Below, piece by piece: positions 34,164 through 43,401 of a stretch of DNA of 64,000 bases. This DNA comes from Tharpella sp964457755. GTDB lineage: Bacteria > Desulfobacterota > Anaeroferrophillalia > Anaeroferrophillales > Tharpellaceae. Within the stretch, counting starts at the first letter, position 1. Each line of letters opens with the position of its first letter. A model generated the notes under the pieces. It had not been told where the DNA came from, did no database searches, and saw only the letters and a list, made by a program, of their open reading frames with translations. The DNA lies in NCBI GenBank assembly GCA_964457755.1, contig CAYWGC010000005.1, forward strand, positions 44,693 to 108,692, read 5' to 3'. A program made the translations under genes and the position numbers.

Positions 34164-35396
34164 ATGGGATTAGTTATACAAAAATATGGCGGAACCTCAG
34201 TTGGCTCGATTGACCGAATAATGAATGTAGCCCGACGGGCAGTATCCACCAAAAGAGAAGGCAATAGGGTTGTTGTTGTTTTATCTGCGATGTCAGGCGA
34301 GACCGATCGCCTTATTAATCTGGCCAATGAGATAAACCCTGAGCATAATCGTCGCGAGCACGACGTTCTGGTTTCCTCCGGCGAACAGGTTTCAATTTCC
34401 CTTATGGCAATGGCAATTGAAACTCTGGGAGAAAAAGCGATCTCATATTTGGGGTCTCAGGTTTGTATCAGAACCGACAGTGATCACAGCCGGGCTCGAA
34501 TTTTGGACATTGACAGCAATCGTCTCAGAGATTCTTTGGAGCAGGGTTTGATTGTTGTTGTAGCCGGCTTTCAAGGGGTTGATGAGGATGGCAACATTAC
34601 AACTTTGGGTCGGGGAGGTTCTGATACCAGTGCTGTTGCTATCGCCTCCGCCCTTAAGGCAGACGTTTGTGAGATCTATACAGATGTTGATGGTATCTAT
34701 ACAACCGATCCCAATATCTGCAAGCAAGCCTGTAAACTCGAAAAAATATCTTATGATGAGATGCTCGAACTAGCCAGTCTCGGAGCCAAGGTTTTACAGA
34801 TTCGTTCAGTTGAATTTGCTAAAAAGCATGGTATCAAGATCCACGTTCGTTCGAGCTTTTCTGATGTTCAAGGAACTATTGTCTGTAAGGAGGAAGAGGG
34901 AATGGAAAAAGCCATTGTTTCCGGTGTCGCATATAACAAAAATGAAGCTAAAATTACAATTTGTGGAATTCCCGATCGACCAGGAATTGCCGCTTTAATA
35001 TTCACCGCCATCTCCACGCAAGGCATTGTTGTTGATATGATCATTCAGAATATATCGGCTGAAGGGTTGACAGATTTAACTTTTACCGTACCTAAACTTG
35101 ATTACGAACACGCCATGAGCTCTTTGGAGGAGACCAACCGGGAGATCGGGGCTCTTGATATTCATGGTGATAAAAACATAGCGAAAGTCTCAATTGTCGG
35201 TATCGGAATGCGGACCCACGCTAATGTTGCTGGGCGTATGTTTGCAGCGTTGGCTCAGGAAAATATCAACATAATGATGATTAGCACATCAGAGATCAAG
35301 GTCTCCTGTGTGATTGCTGAAAAATACACGGAATTGGCGGTACGTGTTTTACATCAGGAGTTTGAACTAGCTGAAGAGACTCGAGATGAAGGTTGA
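34164..35396 (+). CDS. lysC: Aspartate kinase
   Basis: 410 residues, the monofunctional class. Kinase motifs are VIQKYGGTSVGS (start), VLSAMSGETDRLI, LGRGGSDTSAVAIA and EIYTDVDGIYTTDP. Two C-terminal ACT domains (about 265-405) give feedback control by lysine and/or threonine. First step for Lys, Thr, Met and Ile. It starts a four-gene plus-strand run with cimA, mog and rimI. Confidence 0.97.
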   Translation: MGLVIQKYGGTSVGSIDRIMNVARRAVSTKREGNRVVVVLSAMSGETDRLINLANEINPEHNRREHDVLVSSGEQVSISLMAMAIETLGEKAISYLGSQVCIRTDSDHSRARILDIDSNRLRDSLEQGLIVVVAGFQGVDEDGNITTLGRGGSDTSAVAIASALKADVCEIYTDVDGIYTTDPNICKQACKLEKISYDEMLELASLGAKVLQIRSVEFAKKHGIKIHVRSSFSDVQGTIVCKEEEGMEKAIVSGVAYNKNEAKITICGIPDRPGIAALIFTAISTQGIVVDMIIQNISAEGLTDLTFTVPKLDYEHAMSSLEETNREIGALDIHGDKNIAKVSIVGIGMRTHANVAGRMFAALAQENINIMMISTSEIKVSCVIAEKYTELAVRVLHQEFELAEETRDEG

Positions 35397-35440
35397 TATA
35401 ATTTTAATGTTTATAACTAAGGAAGCTTCACGACGGAACT

Positions 35441-37045
35441 ATGATAAAAATATACGACACAACCCTTAGGGACGGAACCCAGGCTGAAGATATTTCTCTG
35501 CTGGCCGATGATAAGATCCGGATTGCTCGCCGTTTAGATGCTTTTGGTATTCACTACATTGAGGGCGGTTGGCCGGGATCAAACCCCAAAGATTTCAGCT
35601 TTTTCAACAAAATTAAGGAAGTTGAACTTAAACAAGCCAAAGTCACAGCTTTTGGCAGTACCCGTAAATTTCAGAATCAAGCTGAACGTGACCCGAACCT
35701 TAAAGCAATTGTTGAATCCGGGGTTCAGGTGGCCACTATTTTTGGCAAGGCCTGGGATTTCCATGTTCTTAATGCCCTCCATATAACATTGCCGGAAAAT
35801 CTTTTAGCCATAAAAGACTCACTGGCTTTTTTGAAGCAGCATATGGATGAAGTATTCTATGATGCTGAACATTTTTTTGATGGCTTTAAAAACAACCGTG
35901 ATTACGCCTTGGCAACCCTGAAAGCGGCTCAGGAGGGCGGCGCCCAATGCTTGATTCTTTGTGATACCAATGGCGGTATCCTGCCGGATGAGATTACCAC
36001 AATTATTGACATTGTTCGACAGGAGATGGGGGAGAGTGTTCCTTTAGGCATTCATGTTCATAATGATTCCGAGACCGCTGTGGCCAGTTCTTTGTTGGCG
36101 GTGCGACATGGTGTAACTCAGGTTCAAGGTACTATTAATGGTTTCGGTGAGCGCTGTGGTAACGCCAACTTAATCTCCATTATTCCGAATCTGCAAATCA
36201 AGATGGGCTATAATGTTATTAACCCGGAAAATCTAAGCCAACTGGCTTCGTTATCCCGTTATGTTGATGAAATCGCCAATAAGCGTCACAGTCTTCACCA
36301 GCCTTTTGTCGGCCGCAGTGCTTTTGCCCATAAAGGTGGTATTCATGTCAGCGCTGTCCAAAAAGATCCCCATACCTACGAGCACATTGACCCTGAAACG
36401 GTTGGTAATAAACGGCGGGTTCTAATCTCTGATCTTTCCGGTCGCAGTAATATTATCTATAAAGCCAAAGAGTATGGTCTTGACTTAGGTTCTAAGGAGG
36501 AGACTGACGAGATTTTAAAACGGATTAAAGATCTTGAGGAAAAAGGTTTTCAGTTCGAGGGGGCGGAGGCATCTTTTGAGCTTTTGGTCAAAAAAACGAC
36601 CGGCAGCTATAAACCGATTTTCACTTTTATGGGATTTCGGGTCATGGTCAATAAATTCAGACATGACCGTCCGCCCTTGACTGAGGCGACTGTTATGATT
36701 GAGGTCGGCGGTGTTATTGAGCATACCGCCTCAGTCGGGGAGGGGCCGGTCGATGCTTTGAACCGGGCTTTAAGAAAAGCCCTGGAAAAATTTTATCCTG
36801 AACTTAAAAATGTCAAGCTTGAAGACTACAAGGTCAGAATCCTTTCCTCTGACAAAGGGACCAGCTCGGTTACCCGGGTCTTGATTGAATCGAAAGATGA
36901 TCAGGGCAACAAATGGGGAACGGTTGGCGTTTCAACTAATATTATTGAAGCCAGCTGGCAGGCTTTGATTGATGGAATAGAGTATAAGTATATGCGAAAA
37001 GGGAGCGAAAATGAAACATCACACAGCCATCCTGACTATCAGTGA
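35441..37045 (+). CDS. cimA: (R)-citramalate synthase
   Basis: 534 residues, the CimA branch of the isopropylmalate synthase family. The start IKIYDTTLRDGTQAEDISL and YIEGGWPGSNPKD are characteristic, with ILCDTNGG and LGIHVHNDSE metal and substrate residues, and NGFGERCGNANL. The C-terminal LeuA-dimer/allosteric domain begins around residue 405 (FTFMGFRVMVNKF). It makes citramalate from pyruvate and acetyl-CoA, the first step of threonine-independent isoleucine synthesis. It overlaps mog by 35 bp. Confidence 0.96.
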   Translation: MIKIYDTTLRDGTQAEDISLLADDKIRIARRLDAFGIHYIEGGWPGSNPKDFSFFNKIKEVELKQAKVTAFGSTRKFQNQAERDPNLKAIVESGVQVATIFGKAWDFHVLNALHITLPENLLAIKDSLAFLKQHMDEVFYDAEHFFDGFKNNRDYALATLKAAQEGGAQCLILCDTNGGILPDEITTIIDIVRQEMGESVPLGIHVHNDSETAVASSLLAVRHGVTQVQGTINGFGERCGNANLISIIPNLQIKMGYNVINPENLSQLASLSRYVDEIANKRHSLHQPFVGRSAFAHKGGIHVSAVQKDPHTYEHIDPETVGNKRRVLISDLSGRSNIIYKAKEYGLDLGSKEETDEILKRIKDLEEKGFQFEGAEASFELLVKKTTGSYKPIFTFMGFRVMVNKFRHDRPPLTEATVMIEVGGVIEHTASVGEGPVDALNRALRKALEKFYPELKNVKLEDYKVRILSSDKGTSSVTRVLIESKDDQGNKWGTVGVSTNIIEASWQALIDGIEYKYMRKGSENETSHSHPDYQ

Positions 37046-37505
37046 TCGCGGTTCGAAAGGAGAACGTCAAGATTTAAGTGGGCCGGCTTTGCGTGATCGA
37101 CTAGCTGATATTGAGGTTTTTAAGGTGGTTGCTGAAAAGATGGTCAGCGACGAGCCTGAAGAGATCAAGAATGTCCTTATTGAGTGGTGTGATAGTGGAG
37201 AGATAAATCTGATTTTAACTACCGGTGGAACCGGTTTTTCGCCGCGAGATCTGGCCCCGGAAGCTACCATGGCTGTCGTCGAGCGCCCCGCACCTGGTTT
37301 TGCTGAGGTGATGCGAGCAGAAAGTCTTAAAATAACCCCCCATGCCATGATCTCCAGGGCGGCTGCTGGTATCCGCAAAACAACTTTAATTATAAATTTT
37401 CCGGGAAGCCCGAAAGCCGCAACCGAGTGTCTTGGATTTATTTTACCGGCTCTGCCGCATGCCCTCGAAAAACTGGCGGGTGACCTTTCCGATTGCGGTT
37501 CATAA
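37011..37505 (+). CDS. mog: Molybdopterin adenylyltransferase (MogA/MoaB-like)
   Basis: 164 residues of the MoCF-binding fold: AILTISDRGSKGERQDLSG, LILTTGGTGFSPRDLAPEAT and the Ser/Gly-rich SPKAATECLGFILPALPHAL. It adenylates molybdopterin for molybdate insertion, implying molybdo- or tungsto-enzymes in the cell. Its start lies inside the end of cimA, and its end overlaps the rimI frame by 13 bp. Confidence 0.92.
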   Translation: MKHHTAILTISDRGSKGERQDLSGPALRDRLADIEVFKVVAEKMVSDEPEEIKNVLIEWCDSGEINLILTTGGTGFSPRDLAPEATMAVVERPAPGFAEVMRAESLKITPHAMISRAAAGIRKTTLIINFPGSPKAATECLGFILPALPHALEKLAGDLSDCGS

Positions 37506-37966
37506 AGAGAACAAGAGAACACTTGCTTACCTTTAAAAATGCCACCATAAATGATATTGCTGAGATTCTGGCAATAGAACAGCTCTCTTTCAAACCTCCA
37601 TGGAGTAAAGAGAGCTTCGTCAGTGAACTTTCTGATCCACTCTCAACAACCATCATTGTCAAATCTCCCTGCCAAACTATTGCCTACGGCTATAGCTGTT
37701 GCAAAGTAATTTTTCCTGAAGCTGAACTATTAAGAATTGCTGTCAATCCTGAATTGCGGCGACGGGGTATTGGCCAGTCTCTACTTGATGAGAGCTTAAG
37801 GCGTTTGCAGATGATGCAGGTAACGACACTTCATCTGGAAGTCTCTGAAAGAAACCGGGAGGCGATTACTCTGTATGAAAAAATGGGCTTTTTTATTAGC
37901 GGACGGCGACTTGGATACTACGACAATGGTACTACCGCGGCTTTGCTTTTACAGCGTAACTTTTGA
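37493..37966 (+). CDS. rimI: Ribosomal-protein-alanine N-acetyltransferase
   Basis: 157 residues from a TTG start overlapping mog. GNAT acetyltransferase with EQLSFKPPWSKESFVSEL (RimI signature), acetyl-CoA loop LRRRGIGQSLL and EVSERNREAITLYEKMGF, GRRLGYYDNG. RimI acetylates S18 in E. coli and may have broader targets. It converges on the cytochrome gene with a 12-bp gap. Confidence 0.93.
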   Translation: MRFIKRTREHLLTFKNATINDIAEILAIEQLSFKPPWSKESFVSELSDPLSTTIIVKSPCQTIAYGYSCCKVIFPEAELLRIAVNPELRRRGIGQSLLDESLRRLQMMQVTTLHLEVSERNREAITLYEKMGFFISGRRLGYYDNGTTAALLLQRNF

Positions 37967-37978
37967 GTGATATCAAAA

Positions 37979-38446
37979 TCAATCTTCGCGATGACAAGAG
38001 GTACAAGGGTTCGTTGGTCCGGTTGGCTTATTCTCATTTTTAAGTTGCCGATGACACCGTTTGCATAAGGCTCTATGGGATACTCTGATAATATTAGGGG
38101 TTCCCCCTTTATCATTGTCGGCATGACAATCCCCACACTCCTTAATATCTCTGGACATCTCCCAACTCGCATGACAATTCTCACACTTTTGATCCAAATG
38201 TTCAGTATGACGAAATATCGGATGACAACTGGCACAGGTCTCTATTTCGCTGTCCCCATCCCACTCATGGTGGCATAACTCACAATCATACTCTTCATGT
38301 TTAGAGTGAGTAAATATGGAAGGTTTGCGGTCGGTTGTCGGATCAGCTTTAGTGACATGAATAGTTCCGGAAGGTACATCAACGGCAAAGGCAGTGAAAG
38401 GTCCCATCAAAAAAAAGAGTGCTGCAACAATTAATGAAAACCTCAT
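37979..38446 (-). CDS. Periplasmic multihaem c-type cytochrome, six CxxCH sites
   Basis: 155 residues with a signal peptide (cut near 21, TAFA-VDV) for the periplasm. Six CxxCH haem sites: CELCH (55), CASCH (71), CENCH (88), CGDCH (104), CKRCH (128) and CTSCH (148), with additional distal His such as HSKHEEYD for bis-His ligation. The spacing resembles class III (c3/c7) cytochromes, which carry electrons between hydrogenases or formate dehydrogenases and membrane complexes; a classic c3 has four haems. No redox partner is adjacent. Confidence 0.9.
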   Translation of the reverse strand: MRFSLIVAALFFLMGPFTAFAVDVPSGTIHVTKADPTTDRKPSIFTHSKHEEYDCELCHHEWDGDSEIETCASCHPIFRHTEHLDQKCENCHASWEMSRDIKECGDCHADNDKGGTPNIIRVSHRALCKRCHRQLKNENKPTGPTNPCTSCHRED

Positions 38447-38666
38447 CTTTATCCTCCATTATTATTTATCTCTGTTGGAACTTAAAATAATTTATGGGTA
38501 ACGTTGGCAAAAACTTGGAGAATAATAACACTTTGCTATTTAAAAGTCCAATTATTTACATGTCAGTATAAACTTTCGTGATTTTATTCTTGCATCATTA
38601 ACAGATATCTACATATAAGCAGTGGTAAGAATTTCCAATAATAGTTGCAGATAAATAAGGCTTAAC

Positions 38667-38966
38667 ATGGACGATCAAAATCAAAGTCGAAGGCAGTTTC
38701 CAAGGATAGAGATTCAGGCTCAGGTTGAATTTTTTGTTGACGCCGATATCGTCTCTGCTGAGACTCTCGATATTTCTGATGGGGGGTTGCGAATTACGAC
38801 CCATGAGCCCGTTAAAACGACTCTCAAGGTTACTGAAAAGAGTGGTGAAGTCCAAGAACACCAAGCTGAAATGATATGGGCTAAACGAAATCCAGATGAT
38901 CATATGATATTTGGTCTTAAATTTATCGATGACGAAAAAAGGGTGTTGGACATTGTATCTTTTTAA
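38667..38966 (+). CDS. PilZ-domain protein
   Basis: 99 residues, a single PilZ domain. The c-di-GMP-binding elements are present: RRQFPR near the start (RxxxR) and DISDGGLRI (DxSxxG). It likely senses c-di-GMP in the cytoplasm. A diguanylate cyclase is present at 61885, but links are unknown. Its 3' end overlaps the start of pyrK. Confidence 0.9.
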   Translation: MDDQNQSRRQFPRIEIQAQVEFFVDADIVSAETLDISDGGLRITTHEPVKTTLKVTEKSGEVQEHQAEMIWAKRNPDDHMIFGLKFIDDEKRVLDIVSF

Positions 38967-39774
38967 TACGAAAATAGTTCACAAACATAAACTCTCATTC
39001 AATATTTACCGCTTACGTATTAAGGCAACAATTGATTTTTGCCGAGCCGCGAAGTCGGGCCAATTTGTCATGCTCGGGATAGGTGACAAACTCTTCGATC
39101 CTCTGTTGCGGCGGCCTTTCGGCATTTGTCGTTGGGGGGAAGATTGGTTTGAGGTTGTCATTAAAATAGTTGGCAAGGGGAGCGCTCAGCTGAGCCAACT
39201 CGATAGTGGAGGATCGATAGCTGTTCACGGTCCTTTGGGGAATGGCTATCCCAATAACAACTTTGAAAATGAGAAAAAGTCTCTCTATCTAGTCGCTGGC
39301 GGTATGGGCATCGCATCAATTGCTTCATACATTTTTTCAGCCCTCGACTCTAACCAATCTCTAGCCGGAATCTTTTTGCTTTATGGTGCTGCAAACTATT
39401 CAGAGTTGGTCTTGCTTAATGAACTGACGGCCGCAAACACTATCGGATTAAATATTCAGACAATTACTGATGATGGTAGTTGCGGGCGCCAGGGTTTGGT
39501 GACAGAAATACTTTCTATTGCCTTGCAAAAGGAACCTGAAGCTCGAGTTTTCGCATGCGGGCCTGAACCCATGTTGAAAAGCGTTCAGAAAGTTTTACAA
39601 AAGGCTGGCAGTGAAGGTTATCTAAGTCTTGAAAATCGCATGGCTTGCGGTTTTGGTGTCTGCTTAGGGTGTGTGCAGACGGTGCTTGCCGAAAAGAGTG
39701 TTAGCGGTGAGGTAGAAATGGCAAAAGTATGTACTCAGGGACCTGTTTTCCCGGCCCAGCAGGTGGTTTTCTGA
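38953..39774 (+). CDS. pyrK: Dihydroorotate dehydrogenase electron-transfer subunit PyrK
   Basis: About 273 residues from the TTG at 38953 (GGGTG upstream); an ATG at 38929 or 38911 is possible, all overlapping the PilZ gene. FAD domain: RRPFGICRW, VKIVGKGSAQLSQL. NAD domain: LVAGGMGIASIASYI. C-terminal [2Fe-2S] cysteines are CGFGVCLGCVQT and a later KVC. It passes electrons from dihydroorotate through PyrD to NAD. Stop overlaps the pyrD start by 1 bp. Confidence 0.94.
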   Translation: MYLFNTKIVHKHKLSFNIYRLRIKATIDFCRAAKSGQFVMLGIGDKLFDPLLRRPFGICRWGEDWFEVVIKIVGKGSAQLSQLDSGGSIAVHGPLGNGYPNNNFENEKKSLYLVAGGMGIASIASYIFSALDSNQSLAGIFLLYGAANYSELVLLNELTAANTIGLNIQTITDDGSCGRQGLVTEILSIALQKEPEARVFACGPEPMLKSVQKVLQKAGSEGYLSLENRMACGFGVCLGCVQTVLAEKSVSGEVEMAKVCTQGPVFPAQQVVF

Positions 39775-40697
39775 TGGTAGATCTCAAGGTTGAAATTGCC
39801 CCTGGAGTGATTTTAAAAAATCCGGTACTGACAGCTTCTGGAACATTTGGTTATGGCCGTGAATATGCCAGTTATTTTGATATATCTAAACTCGGGGCTA
39901 TAATAAGCAAAGGTTTGTCCCTGCAACCTAAAACCGGTAACCTCGGAGTCAGAATCACCGAAACCGCCTGCGGCATGCTTAATGCCATCGGTTTGGAAAA
40001 TATTGGTGTCGAACGTTTTCTGGCTGACGAACTCCCGATTTTAAGAAAACTTGGAGCTGTCGTAATCGTCAATATATTTGGCAACAACCAACCTGACTAT
40101 GCGGCTCTGGCCGCGAAACTAGATGGGGTTGATGGCATTACCGCTCTTGAAATCAACATCTCCTGTCCTAATGTTAAGGCTGGTGGTCTTCAGTTTGGAA
40201 CCGATCCTCAAGCTGCCGCGCAACTGGTAGCTGCAGTCCGCAAAGAGACATCACTGCCATTGATCACTAAACTTTCTCCTAATGTCAACGATATTGTCGC
40301 AGTCGCCAAAGCGGTGGAGGAGGCTGGCAGTGATTCCCTGTCGTTGATCAACACCCTCCTTGGCATGGCCATTGACCTCGACCGGAAAAGACCGGTTTTA
40401 GGAAATGTTACTGGTGGTCTTTCCGGACCAGCCATCAAACCAGTGGCCCTGCGCATGGTCTATCAAGTAGCTCAGGCCGTATCAATTCCGGTTATCGGTA
40501 TCGGTGGTATCATAAGCGCGCGTGATGCCCTGGAGTTTCTTCTGGCAGGGGCAAGCGCTGTTGAAATAGGGACTGCCAGTTTCATAAATCCACAAACCGC
40601 CAGCGAGATTGTCGATGAAATTGAAAGTTATCTAAATGACCAGGGTTGTGAGCGAATAACTGATTTCATTGGCTCATTGGAAAAAAATCCAACCTGA
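39774..40697 (+). CDS. pyrD: Dihydroorotate dehydrogenase, catalytic subunit (type 1B)
   Basis: 307 residues from the ATG at 39774 that shares a base with the pyrK stop; the longer frame from 39729 is rejected. FMN TIM-barrel with NPVLTASGTFGYG, LSLQPKTGN, ALEINISCPNVKAGG (catalytic Cys), TKLSPNVNDI, GGLSGPAIKP and IGIGGIISARDALEFLLAGA. The family 1B enzyme pairs with PyrK. Fourth step of pyrimidine synthesis. Confidence 0.97.
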   Translation: MVDLKVEIAPGVILKNPVLTASGTFGYGREYASYFDISKLGAIISKGLSLQPKTGNLGVRITETACGMLNAIGLENIGVERFLADELPILRKLGAVVIVNIFGNNQPDYAALAAKLDGVDGITALEINISCPNVKAGGLQFGTDPQAAAQLVAAVRKETSLPLITKLSPNVNDIVAVAKAVEEAGSDSLSLINTLLGMAIDLDRKRPVLGNVTGGLSGPAIKPVALRMVYQVAQAVSIPVIGIGGIISARDALEFLLAGASAVEIGTASFINPQTASEIVDEIESYLNDQGCERITDFIGSLEKNPT

Positions 40698-40726
40698 AAC
40701 TGCGCTCTATTAAGACGGGGAGATTT

Positions 40727-41191
40727 ATGACGAACAACGATATTTTGCGCCGGATACGCTATACTTTTGACTTTAAAGATGCAAAAATGATCGCCATTTT
40801 TGCCCTGGCTGACTATCAGGTAACCCGCGAGCAGATAAGCAATTGGTTGAGGAAAGAAGATGATACTGAGTTTATGGAGTGCAGCGACACTCAGTTGGCA
40901 ATTTTCTTAAATGGCTTGATTAACGAGAAACGAGGCAAGAAAGAGGGGCTACAACCCAGCCCCGAGGTTAAATTAACTAACAATATTATTTTCAGAAAAT
41001 TAAAAATCGCATTAGATCTGCAAGCTGCAGATATTCTGGAAATTTTAAGCCTGACTAATACGAAAGTAAGTAAGCACGAATTGAGTGCGTTTTTCCGTAA
41101 ACCCGGTCATAAACACTATCGTGACTGTCTCGACCAGATTTTGCGCAATTTCCTCAATGGCATGCAACTTAAATATCGAGATAATCTTTAA
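40727..41191 (+). CDS. DUF1456 (YehS-like) protein
   Basis: 154 residues made of two tandem repeats of the DUF1456 unit, NDILRRIRYTFDFKDAKMI and NNIIFRKLKIALDLQAADI, each ending with an LxxFLNG motif. YehS of E. coli belongs to this family; its function is unknown. The helix-rich repeats suggest a small DNA- or protein-binding protein. Its end overlaps the convergent PilZ gene by 4 bp. Confidence 0.92.
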   Translation: MTNNDILRRIRYTFDFKDAKMIAIFALADYQVTREQISNWLRKEDDTEFMECSDTQLAIFLNGLINEKRGKKEGLQPSPEVKLTNNIIFRKLKIALDLQAADILEILSLTNTKVSKHELSAFFRKPGHKHYRDCLDQILRNFLNGMQLKYRDNL

Positions 41192-41607
41192 AGTGTATGC
41201 TCGAATTTTTTTAGCTGACCTTCGTAACGATTCAGATAGGCAACGATCTCATTTTTAGTGGCTGTGTGAGGGAATTTAAACTCGACTGCTAAAACGTAAC
41301 GTTTTTCGAAGGGCGAATCGCTGTCTTCACTATCTTCACGGATCACCCGAGCCATAAAGTTCCCGGTCAAGACCCCTTCAGGAAGAGTTTCTTCTTTTTC
41401 AGGAGTCTGAAATTCAGCCAGAAGCAAAGTGCCGGCTTGCAACATGGGGCAGGTTGTGGCAAAATACATTCCTCCCCCTCCGAGATTAAGGGTTCGACCA
41501 GTATATGGGCCAACAACATCTTTCCCCTTGATTATCGAGAAGGAAAATGGAAGTTCAATGTTGCAGCGATAAAAATCTCGCTGATTATTGTTAATGTCAG
41601 ATGGCAT
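41188..41607 (-). CDS. PilZ-domain protein with variant binding motif
   Basis: 139 residues; N terminus RDFYRCNIELPFSFSI carries RxxxR, and NLGGGGMYF replaces the usual DxSxxG with N-x-G-x-x-G, so c-di-GMP binding is uncertain. Single PilZ domain, no membrane segment. Convergent with the YehS gene. Confidence 0.8.
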   Translation of the reverse strand: MPSDINNNQRDFYRCNIELPFSFSIIKGKDVVGPYTGRTLNLGGGGMYFATTCPMLQAGTLLLAEFQTPEKEETLPEGVLTGNFMARVIREDSEDSDSPFEKRYVLAVEFKFPHTATKNEIVAYLNRYEGQLKKFEHTL

Positions 41608-41693
41608 GATAAAAACCGGTCGTAGACTGATGCAGGTTAAATTGAATTAACCAGCTCCAAGATGGAGCTGTGCCAATCTTCACATATTCAGTG

Positions 41694-42917
41694 TTAACGA
41701 ACTGCAATAGAGTCCCAGGTTAAACAGCGCGGACATCTCCAGGTCATTTCATCGAGTTGAAAACCACATTTTCGACATCGATAGGCTTTCTCGAATCTTA
41801 ATTGCGTAGAGAAAAAATTACAAACCAGTGAGTCATAGAGACCACTGTCTCTACCACTTGTAGAACGTATTTTTTGGAGCAGGCTGCTGGCCAGGGAAAA
41901 AACCTCAGCATCTCCACTTTTATGACTCATCACCTGTTCCAGGCGACTTGCGGCATCTTCAAGGTGGTCAGACTTAATTAGCCAGGCAACATAAGCGAGT
42001 TTGAATTTACGTTTTTCACCATACTTATCTAAATGCCTGGAGAAAAATTCGGGCTCAACTTTTTTTCTTATATCTTCAGGTATTTCAGAGAAACGACTTG
42101 TCACCAGGCTCACAAAGTCAGGGTTCAGGATAAAGGCTTTCTCCCAAGCCTCTAAAGCTTCTGCTGTTTGGTTGCCGCTATTTAAAAAATCCCCATAATG
42201 GAGCCAAGCGTCTATACAGCTATCATCAAGTTTCAGAGCCTGTCTGAAAAACTTCAAAGCCTTTTCTCGATCCCCAACCGTCTCAGCCGTTTTGGCAACC
42301 TCAGTTGTTAAATGGGCTATAAGGTTGAGCTCTTTTTTAGAAGATGGAGAAGATTCATGAAGGGCAAGGGCTTTTTCCCATTCGCGCAAACTTACGTAGA
42401 GTGAGGAGAGCTCTTTACGGGCATCAGGGTCTTGGGGGTTGCGAGCCAGAATTTCTTCGAAAGCACGACAGGCTCTATCGAGCAGGCCCGCCCGTTTGTA
42501 ATCGAGACCGATCTCGAAAAAAGTTTGCTGTCGTACATCATCGGGAAGATTGGGTCGCAGGAGAATGTCACGATGTACACGTATGGCTCGTTCCATCTCG
42601 CCAGTGTTTCTGAAAAGTTGTCCTAAAGCCAGATAAATTTCAGTTGTCGTCGTATCAATGCGAGCTACTTTGACAAATTCTGCAACGGCTTTGTCGGTCT
42701 CGTTGGCCAGGACATAAGAGAGTCCCTTAAAATAGGTTCGTAAAAGAGTCGACTTGTCTGTGGACTCTTTTTTTTCGTCAAGGAGAGGCCGGTCTTGCGC
42801 TACCGGTTCTTTAGAAAGGCGGCTGCCGAAACCACTAATTTTTTTCTTTGCCCAGAAAAGAAGAAGCAAAATCAGCAAAGACAAAAGCGCTACGGGTAGC
42901 AGATAGGTTAAAGGCAT
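41694..42917 (-). CDS. lapB: Lipopolysaccharide assembly protein B (LapB/YciM)
   Basis: 407 residues. One N-terminal membrane anchor (about 3-25), a cytoplasmic TPR array (for example TEIYLALGQLFRNTGEMERAI), and a rubredoxin-like C-terminal zinc/iron knuckle CRKCGFQLDEMTWRCPRC. LapB recruits FtsH to degrade LpxC and so controls LPS synthesis, which fits the HflKC genes also in the window. Encoded after lapA with a hairpin between. Confidence 0.93.
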   Translation of the reverse strand: MPLTYLLPVALLSLLILLLLFWAKKKISGFGSRLSKEPVAQDRPLLDEKKESTDKSTLLRTYFKGLSYVLANETDKAVAEFVKVARIDTTTTEIYLALGQLFRNTGEMERAIRVHRDILLRPNLPDDVRQQTFFEIGLDYKRAGLLDRACRAFEEILARNPQDPDARKELSSLYVSLREWEKALALHESSPSSKKELNLIAHLTTEVAKTAETVGDREKALKFFRQALKLDDSCIDAWLHYGDFLNSGNQTAEALEAWEKAFILNPDFVSLVTSRFSEIPEDIRKKVEPEFFSRHLDKYGEKRKFKLAYVAWLIKSDHLEDAASRLEQVMSHKSGDAEVFSLASSLLQKIRSTSGRDSGLYDSLVCNFFSTQLRFEKAYRCRKCGFQLDEMTWRCPRCLTWDSIAVR

Positions 42918-42938
42918 GTATGCATACTAATTATTTTT

Positions 42939-42973
42939 GATTGTCTTGAAAAATATAATTTTTCAAGACAATC
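42939..42973. other. Perfect 16-bp hairpin between lapA and lapB
   Basis: GATTGTCTTGAAAAAT and ATTTTTCAAGACAATC pair fully around a 3-base loop. On the minus strand it lies after lapA and 22 bp before lapB, with no T-run following; it may be an mRNA-processing or attenuation site setting lapA/lapB ratio. Confidence 0.55.
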
Positions 42974-42992
42974 TTTGGGGTTTGCGACCAAC

Positions 42993-43367
42993 TCAAGCAG
43001 TTTTTTCTGAGCTTGTGCTCGCCGGAGAAATTACCGCAGATGAATCAACCGAAACACTACTTTCGGTTAATGGCTGATTACGAAATTTTGCCAGTTCACT
43101 TTCAAGCTCACTGATACTCTTTTTATGCTTTTTTAGTTGCCGACGGTTTTTAAAAATTATTACAATATCAAACATGGCTACCATTACGACCCCAAGAAAA
43201 AGGGCGCAAAAAACCACGATATAGAGGGGCAGTGATTTCTGTAAAACATATTCGCCAAGTCCATACTTAAGATCTACACCGACCGACAAGGCAACACTAT
43301 TTTGAAAGATAAAAACCAGAGCCAACAACAGAAAAACCAGAATCACAGCAATTTTTAGATAGCGCAT
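42993..43367 (-). CDS. lapA: LapA-domain membrane protein
   Basis: 124 residues. Two membrane helices (about 5-22 and 48-70) with a short periplasmic loop, then a charged coiled coil (75-105) and a Ser-rich tail. FIFQNSVALSVGV is the typical LapA (DUF1049) strand. LapA works with LapB in LPS biosynthesis control. 34 bp after the HIT gene. Confidence 0.9.
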   Translation of the reverse strand: MRYLKIAVILVFLLLALVFIFQNSVALSVGVDLKYGLGEYVLQKSLPLYIVVFCALFLGVVMVAMFDIVIIFKNRRQLKKHKKSISELESELAKFRNQPLTESSVSVDSSAVISPASTSSEKTA

Positions 43368-43401
43368 CTGTAAAAATCCTCACAATAAAACAAAAAGTTA
43401 A

